Assembly (NCBI RefSeq): GCF_035916875.1
Contig: NZ_JAXUHN010000056.1
Coordinates: forward strand, 1-21,248
DNA: 21,248 nt
Direction of reading: 5' to 3'
Source: Methylomicrobium sp035916875
Lineage (GTDB): Bacteria; Pseudomonadota; Gammaproteobacteria; Methylococcales; Methylomonadaceae
Shown here piece after piece: positions 1-7,900 of the stretch (positions are counted from its first letter, which is position 1; every line of letters begins with the position of its first letter). A program made the translations under genes and the position numbers. The notes under the pieces were generated by a model. That model did not search any database. It was not told the DNA's origin and was given only the letters and a program-made list of their open reading frames with translations.

Positions 1-111
1 ATGAAATACGAGTGGCTGCCATTCCAATCGTTTACACCTACCGAACTTGAGGAGGCTATCGATGAAATCGGCGCTGGTTTTGGCTCTCAATACCAATTTA
101 CTTTCTGCTAA
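1..111 (+). CDS. C-terminal fragment, unknown protein
   Basis: An open frame runs from the window edge to a TAA at 109-111 (36 codons). It happens to begin with ATG, but no upstream sequence is available, so it may be the tail of a longer gene. The peptide is acidic in the middle (TELEEAIDEIG) and ends in aromatic residues (FGSQYQFTFC). This style of ending is seen in some transposases, but I cannot assign a family. The stop codon lies inside the left arm of an inverted repeat (106-113 with 153-160), as expected at a gene end. Confidence 0.35.
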   Translation: MKYEWLPFQSFTPTELEEAIDEIGAGFGSQYQFTFC

Positions 112-160
112 GCACTTAAAGACATAAATTTACCGCTCATTGGGGGCTTGGCGCTTAGCA
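106..160. repeat. 8-bp inverted repeat after the first gene
   Basis: TGCTAAGC at 106-113 is perfectly complementary to GCTTAGCA at 153-160, with a 39-nt loop. The left arm covers the stop codon of the upstream fragment. There is no T-run, so it is not a standard terminator. It could be an element end or a transcript-end structure; its function is not known. Confidence 0.35.
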
Positions 161-212
161 ATGAAGATAACCAATAATTCTCAGTTATCTCAAACAGTTG
201 GGAGTAAAAAAT

Positions 213-1007
213 ATGAACATTTTCAATGATGCTATCGAAACGCATATTCATTGGAACTTAAGGCTGAAACAGCACATAGAAGAAGGCATCATCCAGGACC
301 TTAAAAAAGTAGCGGATTGCCATGTTTGTGAACTCGGCCAGTGGATTTACGGAGATGGCGTACGGTATAACAATTTACCCTCCTTTGAATCAATGTGTAC
401 CGCACATGAACACTTCCACCGCATTGCCGCTGAAGTGGTTTACCATAGCAACGCAAATAACAAGGTGAAAGCAAGGTCGTTACTGACTGCTGAGGGGGCC
501 TTTTCTCAGAGTTCTGCCAAACTCATTAAGGCGCTTATGAATTGCAGCAAAGACCTATCCGATTCTGTAGCCAGCGGAATAAGGAATAGACGTAAAGTCA
601 GAGACATATTACACGCCAAGAAAAATAATAGCCTATTCTCAATTGAAGATAACTCACCGGTCTTAGCTGCAATAAAGATAATGACGGATCATAATATAAG
701 AGCTATCGCTATTACACATCATGACAAATTTGTTGGTATTTTTACCGAACGGGGTTATTTGCAGCATCTTATGTATAGAGGCGCGCCTAGCCTGGAGGCG
801 CCTGTTTCCGAGATGATGGATATAAATACAATATGCGTTGATCCTGATGATTCTGTAGAGCAGTGCATGATACTGATGACTTCGACTCATACTCGCCATT
901 TACCTGTTATGGATCAGGGCAAATTGGTTGGGATACTCAGTATCGGCGATGTAATAAGTGGCCAGCAGAAAATCCGTTTGCGTTACCTGGGTAGCGTAAC
1001 CCATTGA
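213..1007 (+). CDS. CZB zinc-sensor domain plus tandem CBS protein
   Basis: A 264-residue soluble protein. Residues about 5-120 match the chemoreceptor zinc-binding (CZB) domain: His11 in HxxW, Cys39 in CELGQWI, and His65/His69 in AHEHFH, the three-His one-Cys zinc site known from diguanylate cyclase DgcZ and from chemoreceptors. Residues about 128-250 form two CBS motifs (GIFTERG and GILSIGD endings), which usually bind adenosyl ligands. No chemoreceptor, GGDEF or membrane segment is present, so it probably acts by binding a partner. I chose the ATG at 213 because GGAG lies at 201-204, eight bases upstream; an in-frame TTG at 198 has no such site. It stands alone, between a gene fragment and a long spacer. 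Zinc and redox or ligand sensing is inferred from the families. Confidence 0.85.
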   Translation: MNIFNDAIETHIHWNLRLKQHIEEGIIQDLKKVADCHVCELGQWIYGDGVRYNNLPSFESMCTAHEHFHRIAAEVVYHSNANNKVKARSLLTAEGAFSQSSAKLIKALMNCSKDLSDSVASGIRNRRKVRDILHAKKNNSLFSIEDNSPVLAAIKIMTDHNIRAIAITHHDKFVGIFTERGYLQHLMYRGAPSLEAPVSEMMDINTICVDPDDSVEQCMILMTSTHTRHLPVMDQGKLVGILSIGDVISGQQKIRLRYLGSVTH

Positions 1008-1356
1008 TTTATCGAATTACGATTGCAAACGAACTTCTTGCGAAGCACTTAAAACAAGTTGTATCGGAGGATAGTAACACAATCTCGCAGTTAGATGATT
1101 ATGTCCATAATCGTTATGGAGGTCAGTAGCGGAGTATCCTAATGCCCAGCCTTTCCGCAATGATGACACGACCTCGATTTATTGCCGTTCTCGGAATTAG
1201 GATTAACTGCTCATAACTTGCTGAATGCGTGTGGGAGGATCGAGAATACAAGCCGGAAGCCCATAGCATGAACCATCGAAGATAGCTTATCGTCAGGTTT
1301 TATGGGTCCGAGCCTCGGACTATCCTATCGTGCGGCCGGTTTTTTCGGCTGTTGGC
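1008..1356. other. Intergenic spacer with two hairpins
   Basis: No convincing gene is seen. Two compact perfect inverted repeats are present: 1104-1120 (7-bp arms TCCATAA/TTATGGA, 3-nt loop) and 1306-1320 (arms GTCCGAG/CTCGGAC around one base). Neither is followed by a T-run on either strand. AAGCACTTAAA at 1043-1053 repeats the same 11 bases found at 110-120, so the repeat brackets the CZB-CBS gene. Confidence 0.5.
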
Positions 1357-2169
1357 TTAATACAGCAAATCATAAAGCTCTCCCGTTCTGACTCGCGCTT
1401 CGGCAGTTTCGATGAGTTTGTCGCGTTCATATTCATCGACGATCTTTTTCAAAACCGGCGCCGCCTGGACAAAAGTCATGCCTGTTTTGATACGCGGGTC
1501 GTAGAGCATTTTCAGCAGCAAATAATCCAGCCCGGACAATAGCGAGTTGACCGACTTGTCGTTGAAGATCGACGGAAACACTTTTTCGGAGTCGTTCGGC
1601 AAGCCTAAAATCTGGGTGATTTCTTCGACGATGCAATCGATCAGCTTGGCATGAGCGGCGGCGCGGTCTACCGGAATGATCACGACCGCCCGCGTGATCG
1701 AGGCGTCGGCGGCTACCGAAAAACTCCCCAGACAAACGCTGTGGCGAAACAGGTCATTGCGCTGTTGCGATGAGCGAATACCAAAATCGGTCAGCAGTTC
1801 GTTCTGCAGCTTCATCTCGGTCGAAAAAATGATCAGCAGATTCGCCTCCTTCCGTGTTGCCGCCGGACTGATGCTTAACCCGGTGATGTTCGACAGATGC
1901 TTGATGTGCATTTTGGTCAAGCGCTCATGCAGTTCCTGGTCCCCTACCCGATGCACGAAAAAATAACGGATTGGCGTTGTCCACTTTCTGATGCCGACCT
2001 GGCGATCCGAATATTCGTTGTACATCGCAATCTCTTCAAAACTTTTGAGCAAATATCCTGCCGACTTCCAGGATTCCAGTGGAGTCGCATAAGCCGCTGC
2101 GGCAGCGCCGCTACAGACCGCTAAAAAAACAAGAAACAAGCGTATTTTGCTATGAATCGGTCTTGGCAT
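1357..2169 (-). CDS. Exported DUF2927 family protein
   Basis: A 270-residue protein with an N-terminal signal peptide: basic start, a hydrophobic stretch at about 9-28 rich in Ala, and a likely cut near ATPLES. The mature part has the DUF2927 hallmarks: a Cys in VCLGSF, then CIVEEITQILGLPND and SIFND. The EEITQ helix followed by a conserved Asp resembles a degenerate metallopeptidase helix, but activity is not established for the family. It probably works in the periplasm or on the envelope. It lies about 240 bp downstream of the SDR gene on the same strand and may have its own promoter. No clear terminator follows its stop. Confidence 0.75.
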   Translation of the reverse strand: MPRPIHSKIRLFLVFLAVCSGAAAAAYATPLESWKSAGYLLKSFEEIAMYNEYSDRQVGIRKWTTPIRYFFVHRVGDQELHERLTKMHIKHLSNITGLSISPAATRKEANLLIIFSTEMKLQNELLTDFGIRSSQQRNDLFRHSVCLGSFSVAADASITRAVVIIPVDRAAAHAKLIDCIVEEITQILGLPNDSEKVFPSIFNDKSVNSLLSGLDYLLLKMLYDPRIKTGMTFVQAAPVLKKIVDEYERDKLIETAEARVRTGELYDLLY

Positions 2170-2410
2170 GAAAAGCCGGCCTCATGAGATTCTATTTCCA
2201 CCCAAAAAATTACGCGCTGGCAAAACGGGGATTTGCCTATCGGGTCCATAACGTAAATTTATCTTTGAAACAGCATCAATATCGCCTTCATTCGCGGATT
2301 TTGCGAATTGCTATTCTGAGTATTCGGCCCCATCTGCTGCAAGTCTTTTCTCACGATCACCGGCTCTTAGGTAGCCGAGACATTTGCTAAACTTTCAATC
2401 CCTTAAATTC

Positions 2411-3136
2411 TCAATACTCCCAGCCGCCCGCAACTGTCAGCAATGATCCGGTCATCATTTCCGGACTGTCATAAATCAGCCATGTCGCTGTTTTACCGAT
2501 TTCATCGGGCATGACTGGCCGGCCATACGGAATCTGCTCGGCCATCCCCCGCCTTTCCTCGGTGTTGATGCTTTCATCGTCAATCAGGCCGGGACAGATC
2601 GCATTGACCCGCACCTTATCCTGAGCCAGCGCCGCCGCCAAGCTTTTAGTCAATGCCGCGACACCGGTTTTCGCGGCACAGTAGCCCGTCGACATCGGCC
2701 AAGGCTTGATGTTTTCGACGCCGGCAAAGGCGAAATTGACGATTTGGCCTCGGCTGTTTCGCAATGCATCCAGCGCGTAATGGCAGGTATGAAAACAGCT
2801 ATTCAGGTTCATGTCGATGTCGGCCAGCCAGTCCTCGGGCGTGACATCCAGAATGTTTTTGTAAGCGAAAGGACCGACCACATTGATTAAGCCATCGAGT
2901 CGGCCAAAGTGTTCCAGCGCATAATCGATAAGGGTTTTGGCATTTTCGGGTCGGGTCAAATCGGTCCGGTAAAAACTATGGACGCAGCCTTTGGCGCTCA
3001 GCCAGGCGGAAAGCGCGTCTGCCTTTTCCTGATTCGCATGATAATGCAAAACCATTCGCGCATCGCGTTCGGCCAGTGCTTTGCTCACGGCTATGCCGGT
3101 AGCCGAAGTGCTGCCGGTGATCAATAATGTTTTCAT
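2411..3136 (-). CDS. SDR family oxidoreductase, atypical active site
   Basis: A 241-residue short-chain dehydrogenase/reductase. The Rossmann start is TGSTSATGIA (residues 7-16), in which the middle Gly of the usual TGxxxGxG is Ala. Asp59 (DL) follows the third strand, INVVG replaces NNAG, and the catalytic YxxxK is Tyr152/Lys156. Where the family usually has ISS, with the catalytic Ser, this protein has NFAFAG, so the Ser appears to be missing. It starts 28 bp after the stop of the GNAT/C39 gene and is probably the third gene of that operon, which suggests a reduction step in the same pathway. Pteridine reductase-like (FolM-type) enzymes are one alternative, but I cannot name the substrate. 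No strong ribosome-binding site is visible. Confidence 0.8.
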   Translation of the reverse strand: MKTLLITGSTSATGIAVSKALAERDARMVLHYHANQEKADALSAWLSAKGCVHSFYRTDLTRPENAKTLIDYALEHFGRLDGLINVVGPFAYKNILDVTPEDWLADIDMNLNSCFHTCHYALDALRNSRGQIVNFAFAGVENIKPWPMSTGYCAAKTGVAALTKSLAAALAQDKVRVNAICPGLIDDESINTEERRGMAEQIPYGRPVMPDEIGKTATWLIYDSPEMMTGSLLTVAGGWEY

Positions 3137-3164
3137 TGCATTTTGCTTATCAATAGCGCCGGCT

Positions 3165-4274
3165 TCAGCCCGGCCAGAGAATCACCGCTGTACGCAGACG
3201 GTTCTTGCCAAAGCAGGACATTCGGTCGAAATCGGCGCGCGCGACCGGCACGAATTGGCAATCCAGCTCGTTTTTGTGGTCTTCGTCGGCATCGGGATCG
3301 TGCATGTACAGGCAGGCATCGTCGAAACCGCTCATCACGACCCAGTGCGGCGCTTTTTTCCGGTCCAGTTGAAATGTGCTGATCAGGATCAGCGGGATTG
3401 CGCCGGCATTGAAGATGCCGGTCAGATCGTCCTGGGTGATGTTGGTGTAATGCACCGCAATATCTTGTGTCTCGGCTTCGCGTTTGAACGCATGATCGAC
3501 CAGTTCGACGACCTGTTTTTTGTCCTCGCTGCGGACACCGTCGATGAACAGCGTCTCGGTTTGATTGATCCAGACTTCGACCCTAAAGCCGCGCCGCTTC
3601 GCCGCGAGCGCGAGACCGACCGGATGGCAGCCGCCGTGCCCGGAGGTCATGAAGATCGTCGTCGCTTCCCGCCACAAATTGATTTCCTCCTCGCGCGAAG
3701 GCTGATAGGCATCGTTCAGCCCGTGCATCGCCATCATCAGCGAGGCGGGGCCGCAGGTGAACGGCGTCGTTTGTTTGAGCCAATGCACGGTCCGGTGCTG
3801 CAGGGTGTCCTGATAATGGCGAATCAGTTTCTGGAAGCGGAGCGCGTCCTTATGATCCTCGTAATAATCGCGGTACAGGCCGAATTTTTGGAAACCCAAG
3901 GCTTCATAGAGCCGAATCGCGGGCGTATTATCGACACTGACTTCCAGCCTGAGATACAGCCGGCCACTATCGTGCGCGGCCTGTTCGCCGGCCGCCATCA
4001 GTTTTTTGGCGATGCCGTAGCCTCTCAGCCGCTGTTCGACCGCCAGCGAATAGACGCGCGCCAACCGGGTGCCCGGATGATAGATGATCAGGATATAGCC
4101 GGCAATACGGCTGTCGAATTCGGCAACCAAGAGCGCCCGGTGCTCGGTCGCAATCCAGTGTTTAAAGCTGCGGCGGCTCAAGCGGTCGGTATCGAAACTG
4201 GCGTTTTCGAGCTTGACCAGTCCTTCGAGGTCGTTCGGACGGACCGGACGGATCAGGATGTCTTCGCTGTTCAT
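3165..4274 (-). CDS. GNAT acetyltransferase fused to C39-like peptidase
   Basis: A 369-residue cytoplasmic fusion. Residues 4-150 are a RimI-like GNAT domain with the acetyl-CoA loop QRLRGYG (81-87) and the DNTPAIRLYEALGF motif. Residues about 160-365 are a papain-fold, C39-like peptidase: Gln168, Cys174 in TPFTCGPASL, His310 in PHWVV and Asp326 in MHDPD form the expected catalytic set. The frame stays open upstream for 47 more codons, but the start at 4274 is preferred because its ATG overlaps the TGA of the upstream peptidase gene (ATGA), a sign of translational coupling. The GNAT/C39 family is known to occur beside RimK-like ligases, as here. It may acetylate and cut a small peptide made by the ligase; that role is inferred. 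Confidence 0.88.
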   Translation of the reverse strand: MNSEDILIRPVRPNDLEGLVKLENASFDTDRLSRRSFKHWIATEHRALLVAEFDSRIAGYILIIYHPGTRLARVYSLAVEQRLRGYGIAKKLMAAGEQAAHDSGRLYLRLEVSVDNTPAIRLYEALGFQKFGLYRDYYEDHKDALRFQKLIRHYQDTLQHRTVHWLKQTTPFTCGPASLMMAMHGLNDAYQPSREEEINLWREATTIFMTSGHGGCHPVGLALAAKRRGFRVEVWINQTETLFIDGVRSEDKKQVVELVDHAFKREAETQDIAVHYTNITQDDLTGIFNAGAIPLILISTFQLDRKKAPHWVVMSGFDDACLYMHDPDADEDHKNELDCQFVPVARADFDRMSCFGKNRLRTAVILWPG

Positions 4275-5362
4275 AATCCCGCCAATGCCTGCGCGATGAC
4301 CTGCCGCCCCCGGAACAACACCATTTCCCGCCAAGCCCTGTCGGCCGGACAAAAATGCTGCAACATCGCAAAACTGTGACGACGGCGAAGTTCGATAGGC
4401 GCAGGCTCCGTCCATAACCGATGATCCCGCAGCAACACCTCGAACAGCCGGTCGGTGCTGAAACTACCGAATTCGAGCGTGATATAGCAGCTGCGCTCGT
4501 TCATGATCTTGTGCCAGGCATAATCGAGCAAGCCGGTTTTCGGCACCGAACTGGAAGTGCCAAGCAAAGGCAGCGTCACCGAATCGCCATAGAAGCGCAA
4601 CGCCGCCTGCGTGCCCGCGCTGCCCGGTTCGTGATCGCAGATGATCTCGCCATAGCCGTAGGAGCCGAGGCCGGTATGCAGATCGATCACCGCCAGATCG
4701 CGCTGACCGAGCGCATAGTTTGCGATCAGTTGTTCGGTGACCTGCCGCCCATGACTGGCTTTGTTGCCGCCATAAAACGGCCCTTTCGGATCGTGGTATT
4801 GCCCGGCGCTGACCGCCTTTTCGAGTGCAATCCGTCCATGCCGGCGTTCAAAATCGGCCAGCAGCCGCTGCCTTTGTTCGGCATCGTCCAGAAACAGCGC
4901 TTCGCGGAGTTCCGCATAGCCGTCATTTGCGGGCAGCGGCGCTGAAAAATCGACGAAATTGCGGTTCAGATCGATCCCGTCCGCATCGCAGCGCCGCCGC
5001 CAGGCATAGCCCCACGGCGTCAACGCATGGACGATCAATAACGCAACGCCTTCCGGCAACGCGACATGACCTTCGGCCAGCATCAACAAATGATCGATTT
5101 GTATCGCACTGCCCGCATAACCTTCGATCCCGTGCGTACCGCCGATCAGTACGACAACGCTTTTCCCATCCTCGGGCCCGATCCAGACGCTGTCGGTAAA
5201 CAACGGCTCGCCCTCGGGACCTGTGCCGGGACAGGGAAAAGCCCGATGCTTGGTATGAAAGGGCAACCCGGACAACAATGCCAACCAGCGCTGTCTGGCA
5301 GCGGTATAACAGTCAGGAAAAATATCCGTATTCAGAGGAACAAACGGTAAACGGTAAGACAT
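4271..5362 (-). CDS. M14-like metallopeptidase (DUF2817)
   Basis: A 363-residue protein of the DUF2817 branch of zinc carboxypeptidases. The zinc ligands are visible as His77 and Glu80 (GGTHGIEGYAG) and His229 (DLHTGLG). The substrate-binding pair is Arg134-Asn135 in DLNRNF, and the general base is Glu297 in TLEFGSF. There is no signal peptide, so it should act in the cytoplasm, probably removing amino acids from a peptide or conjugate. It is the first gene of a minus-strand operon and overlaps the GNAT/C39 gene by 4 bp. Its start faces the RimK-like ligase across a 1-kb spacer that holds an SMR gene. Confidence 0.88.
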   Translation of the reverse strand: MSYRLPFVPLNTDIFPDCYTAARQRWLALLSGLPFHTKHRAFPCPGTGPEGEPLFTDSVWIGPEDGKSVVVLIGGTHGIEGYAGSAIQIDHLLMLAEGHVALPEGVALLIVHALTPWGYAWRRRCDADGIDLNRNFVDFSAPLPANDGYAELREALFLDDAEQRQRLLADFERRHGRIALEKAVSAGQYHDPKGPFYGGNKASHGRQVTEQLIANYALGQRDLAVIDLHTGLGSYGYGEIICDHEPGSAGTQAALRFYGDSVTLPLLGTSSSVPKTGLLDYAWHKIMNERSCYITLEFGSFSTDRLFEVLLRDHRLWTEPAPIELRRRHSFAMLQHFCPADRAWREMVLFRGRQVIAQALAGL

Positions 5363-5831
5363 AAACCAGCCGGCCTACTTCGCTTATGAAGCCTTTATCG
5401 TAACACGTTGCCCATTTGCTTCCTATCGGCGAGAATCGCCGCCAACAATTAAGCGGTCATTTTGATCGACAATAATCCATATGCCATTTATTTTGTCCCT
5501 GCATGACATTACTCGGTCATTCAAATCAGCAAAGAAGCCAGTACCCTCGATACAAAATTAACGGAATAGAGGATATCGAAACCTCAAATGATCGATCCCC
5601 TTGCGCTTCGGCAAAGCTGCTCTCTGACATGATTGGGCAACTCAGATAATTGCCCGGAAAATTATACGAGAATATTGCATTTTGTTTGGGATATGCTATT
5701 TTTCACACAAACAACTGAATATAGTGAGTTTTTTATTTTCATATCGGATCGGATATCTTGATGGCATACTGTTTTGCGTCGTTTAGGATGCCTAATTGTA
5801 GTTGGACGCCTCAATACTAAGGATCGCGCAA
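5363..5831. promoter_or_regulatory. Divergent spacer with degenerate repeats
   Basis: This 469-bp stretch is more AT-rich than the genes around it, and no gene is seen in it. It holds two related 20-bp units, 5448-5467 and 5508-5527, exactly 60 bp apart; both contain ATTA, then CGGTCATT, then ATC, and agree at 15 of 20 positions. Hairpins occur at 5427-5441 (CGGCGA/TCGCCG) and 5635-5655 (GGGCAA/TTGCCC). A weak promoter for the SMR gene may be TTGCAT at 5675-5680 with TATTTT at 5697-5702 (16-bp gap). The repeats could be operator sites for the minus-strand operon. Confidence 0.35.
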
Positions 5832-6167
5832 ATGCAGCAGTGGATTTTTCTTTCAGTAGCTATCGTCAGTGAGGTAGCCGCGACCTCGGCCCTAAAGGCA
5901 TCGGAGGGTTTTTCGCGTTTGTGGCCATCGCTTGTCGTCATAGTTGGGTATGCAACGGCCTTCTACTTTCTGTCGCTCACGCTCAAGACACTCCCGGTTG
6001 GAGTGGTCTATGCCATCTGGTCCGGTTCAGGTGTCGCTCTAATTGCGTTGGTTGCGTGGGTCTTCTTCGGGCAGTCTCTGGATGCTCCGGCAATCATAGG
6101 GTTGCTGCTCATAGTTGCAGGAGTTGTCGTCCTCAACCTCTTTTCCAAAACGGTTTCTCTTTCATGA
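5832..6167 (+). CDS. SMR family multidrug efflux transporter (EmrE/QacE-like)
   Basis: A 111-residue protein with four membrane helices, the usual size for small multidrug resistance proteins. The key residues are present: Glu14 in VSEVAATSALK (proton and drug binding), Tyr40, Tyr60 and Trp63 in YAIWSGSG, and the GVVVLNL dimer-interface helix near the end. Position 4 is Trp instead of the Tyr of EmrE. It should act as a dimeric proton-coupled exporter of cationic compounds in the inner membrane. The ATG at 5832 was chosen because AAGGA lies at 5819-5823; a further in-frame start 10 codons upstream adds a non-conserved segment. It is isolated between two halves of a divergent gene cluster, which suggests later insertion. 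Confidence 0.92.
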   Translation: MQQWIFLSVAIVSEVAATSALKASEGFSRLWPSLVVIVGYATAFYFLSLTLKTLPVGVVYAIWSGSGVALIALVAWVFFGQSLDAPAIIGLLLIVAGVVVLNLFSKTVSLS

Positions 6168-6423
6168 GCCGCGCAACGCCGGTGAATTCTACCGTTTGGG
6201 CATCTTGATTGCCGTGCGCCGCATTCGCTCCGGCTTCGCGAAAGCAACATCTACTTAGCGATAATTTACGCATTCATGCAACGTTAATCCTACCCAAAGT
6301 ACCGTAGCATCCTGATCGCGGGTACAATTAATCCGCTTTTCCAAAAAACCGATCTTTCGACTTGCCTATTGCGGCAAGCGGTCTCAATAGACTGACTTAC
6401 CATGTTAAGGAATAAATTTTACT

Positions 6424-7896
6424 ATGGCGCGCACCGTACTGGTTGTTGACGATCTGGCCGACTGGAGCCCTTATTATCCCAGCGAGCATGTGGTTACCTT
6501 TGAAACCTATCTGGCCACCGATCAAGGCGGATCGGACGAGCGCGTGCGCGTAATCAATCTGTGCGGTAGCTACCGGTATTTATCCGACGGATATTATTGC
6601 TCGCTGCTTGCCGAGGCGCGCGGACATCACGTAATTCCGTCGGTCAAGGTGCTGAACGATTTGGGAAGAAAAGCCTTGTACCGGCTGCAAATCGAGGATT
6701 TATCCCAAACTTTGGCCAAGGCTTTCAAATCCAAAAGCAAACAGGAGGAAATCAAACTGCTCAGCTACTTCGGCACCACCCCGGACCCGGATTTCCAGGA
6801 TCTGGCCCGCCTGTTGTTCGAGCGCTTTTCTTGCCCTGTACTCGAAGTCACCTTAAATTATCGGGACCGCTGGGAGATCAACGCCTTGCGCGCGGTTTCG
6901 CACCGTAGTCTCGACGATGCCCAGCAGACACTGTTCGCCGAGGCGCTGGACCGGTTCAGCAAAAAGGTCTGGCGCAAGGGGCGTGTGCGCAAGGCGACCC
7001 GCTACGATCTGGCGATCCTGGTCAATCCCGATGAAGAACTGCCGCCGAGCAATCGCGGCGCATTGAAGAAGTTCATCAACGCCGGCCGCCAGCTCGGCAT
7101 CGATGTCGAACTGATCACTCAGCAGCATTATGTGCGCCTGCCCGAGTTCGACGGTCTGTTCATCCGCGAAACGACCGCGATAGACCACCATACCTACCGC
7201 TTTGCAAAAAAAGCCGAAACCGAAGGGCTGGTCGTGATCGACGATCCGACCTCGATGCTGCGCTGCACGAACAAGGTTTATCTGGCCGACCTGTTCCGCA
7301 CGCACCGGGTGCCCTCGCCGAAAACCTGGCTGCTGCATAAGGGCAACGCGGTGCATCTGGACCGGCTGGAAGCCGAAGCCGGCTATCCGGTCGTAATCAA
7401 AATTCCGGACGGCTCGTTTTCGCGCGGCATCGTCAAGGTGAACAACCGGCAGGAACTCGAGCAGAAACTACCCGAACTGTTTCAAAAGTCGGCGCTGCTG
7501 CTGGCGCAGGAATTTCTCTATACCGATTTCGACTGGCGCATCGGCATCTTCAACAACAAGGCGCTCTATGCCTGCCGCTATTATATGGTCAAGAATCACT
7601 GGCAAATCTACCGGCATGGCAGCAACCGCACCGATACTGGAAATTTCGAAACCCTTCCAACCTTTGAAGTGCCCAAAGCGGTACTCGATGCGGCGCTGAA
7701 AGCCACGCAGCCGATCGGAAACGGTTTTTACGGCGTCGATGTGAAGGAGAAAAACGGCAAGGGTTATGTGATAGAAGTGAATGACAACCCAAGTATTGAC
7801 AGCGGCGTCGAGGATAAATATCTGGGCGACGAACTGTATCGGCTGATCATGGGAGAATTATTGCGGCGCATGGAAAACCGCAGCAAGGGACTGTAA
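6424..7896 (+). CDS. RimK-type ATP-grasp ligase with RLAN N-terminal domain
   Basis: A 490-residue ligase. Residues about 1-180 match the RimK-like ATP-grasp N-terminal (RLAN) region, followed by a linker/pre-ATP-grasp part (190-285) and the ATP-grasp fold (about 290-485). Key segments are YPVVIKIPDGSFSRGIVKV (321-339; ATP-binding Lys and Gly loop), AQEFLYTDFDWRIGIF (361-376) and VIEVNDNPSID (449-459), where Glu451, Asn453 and Asn455 fit the magnesium site. The family joins a carboxylate to an amine, often adding Glu or making small peptides; the substrate here is unknown. AAGGA lies at 6407-6411, 12 bases before the ATG. Its partners are probably the M14 and GNAT/C39 genes transcribed away from it. 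Its stop is only 4 bp from the end of the convergent kinase gene. Confidence 0.9.
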   Translation: MARTVLVVDDLADWSPYYPSEHVVTFETYLATDQGGSDERVRVINLCGSYRYLSDGYYCSLLAEARGHHVIPSVKVLNDLGRKALYRLQIEDLSQTLAKAFKSKSKQEEIKLLSYFGTTPDPDFQDLARLLFERFSCPVLEVTLNYRDRWEINALRAVSHRSLDDAQQTLFAEALDRFSKKVWRKGRVRKATRYDLAILVNPDEELPPSNRGALKKFINAGRQLGIDVELITQQHYVRLPEFDGLFIRETTAIDHHTYRFAKKAETEGLVVIDDPTSMLRCTNKVYLADLFRTHRVPSPKTWLLHKGNAVHLDRLEAEAGYPVVIKIPDGSFSRGIVKVNNRQELEQKLPELFQKSALLLAQEFLYTDFDWRIGIFNNKALYACRYYMVKNHWQIYRHGSNRTDTGNFETLPTFEVPKAVLDAALKATQPIGNGFYGVDVKEKNGKGYVIEVNDNPSIDSGVEDKYLGDELYRLIMGELLRRMENRSKGL

Positions 7897-7900
7897 ACGG

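Noticed and set aside
1325..1345. GCCGG, T-run, CGGC near the end of the DUF2927 gene as a terminator
   Set aside because: The T-run is in the loop, not after a stem, so it does not fit a rho-independent terminator.
3081..4379. A 432-codon plus-strand frame opposite the SDR and GNAT/C39 genes
   Set aside because: It is a shadow: the minus strand carries clear GNAT and C39 motifs, while this frame has none and no ribosome-binding site.
5781..6300. Possible integron attC site around the SMR gene, since qacE genes are often integron-borne
   Set aside because: No paired GTTRRRY and RYYYAAC core sites with an imperfect palindrome were found on either side.
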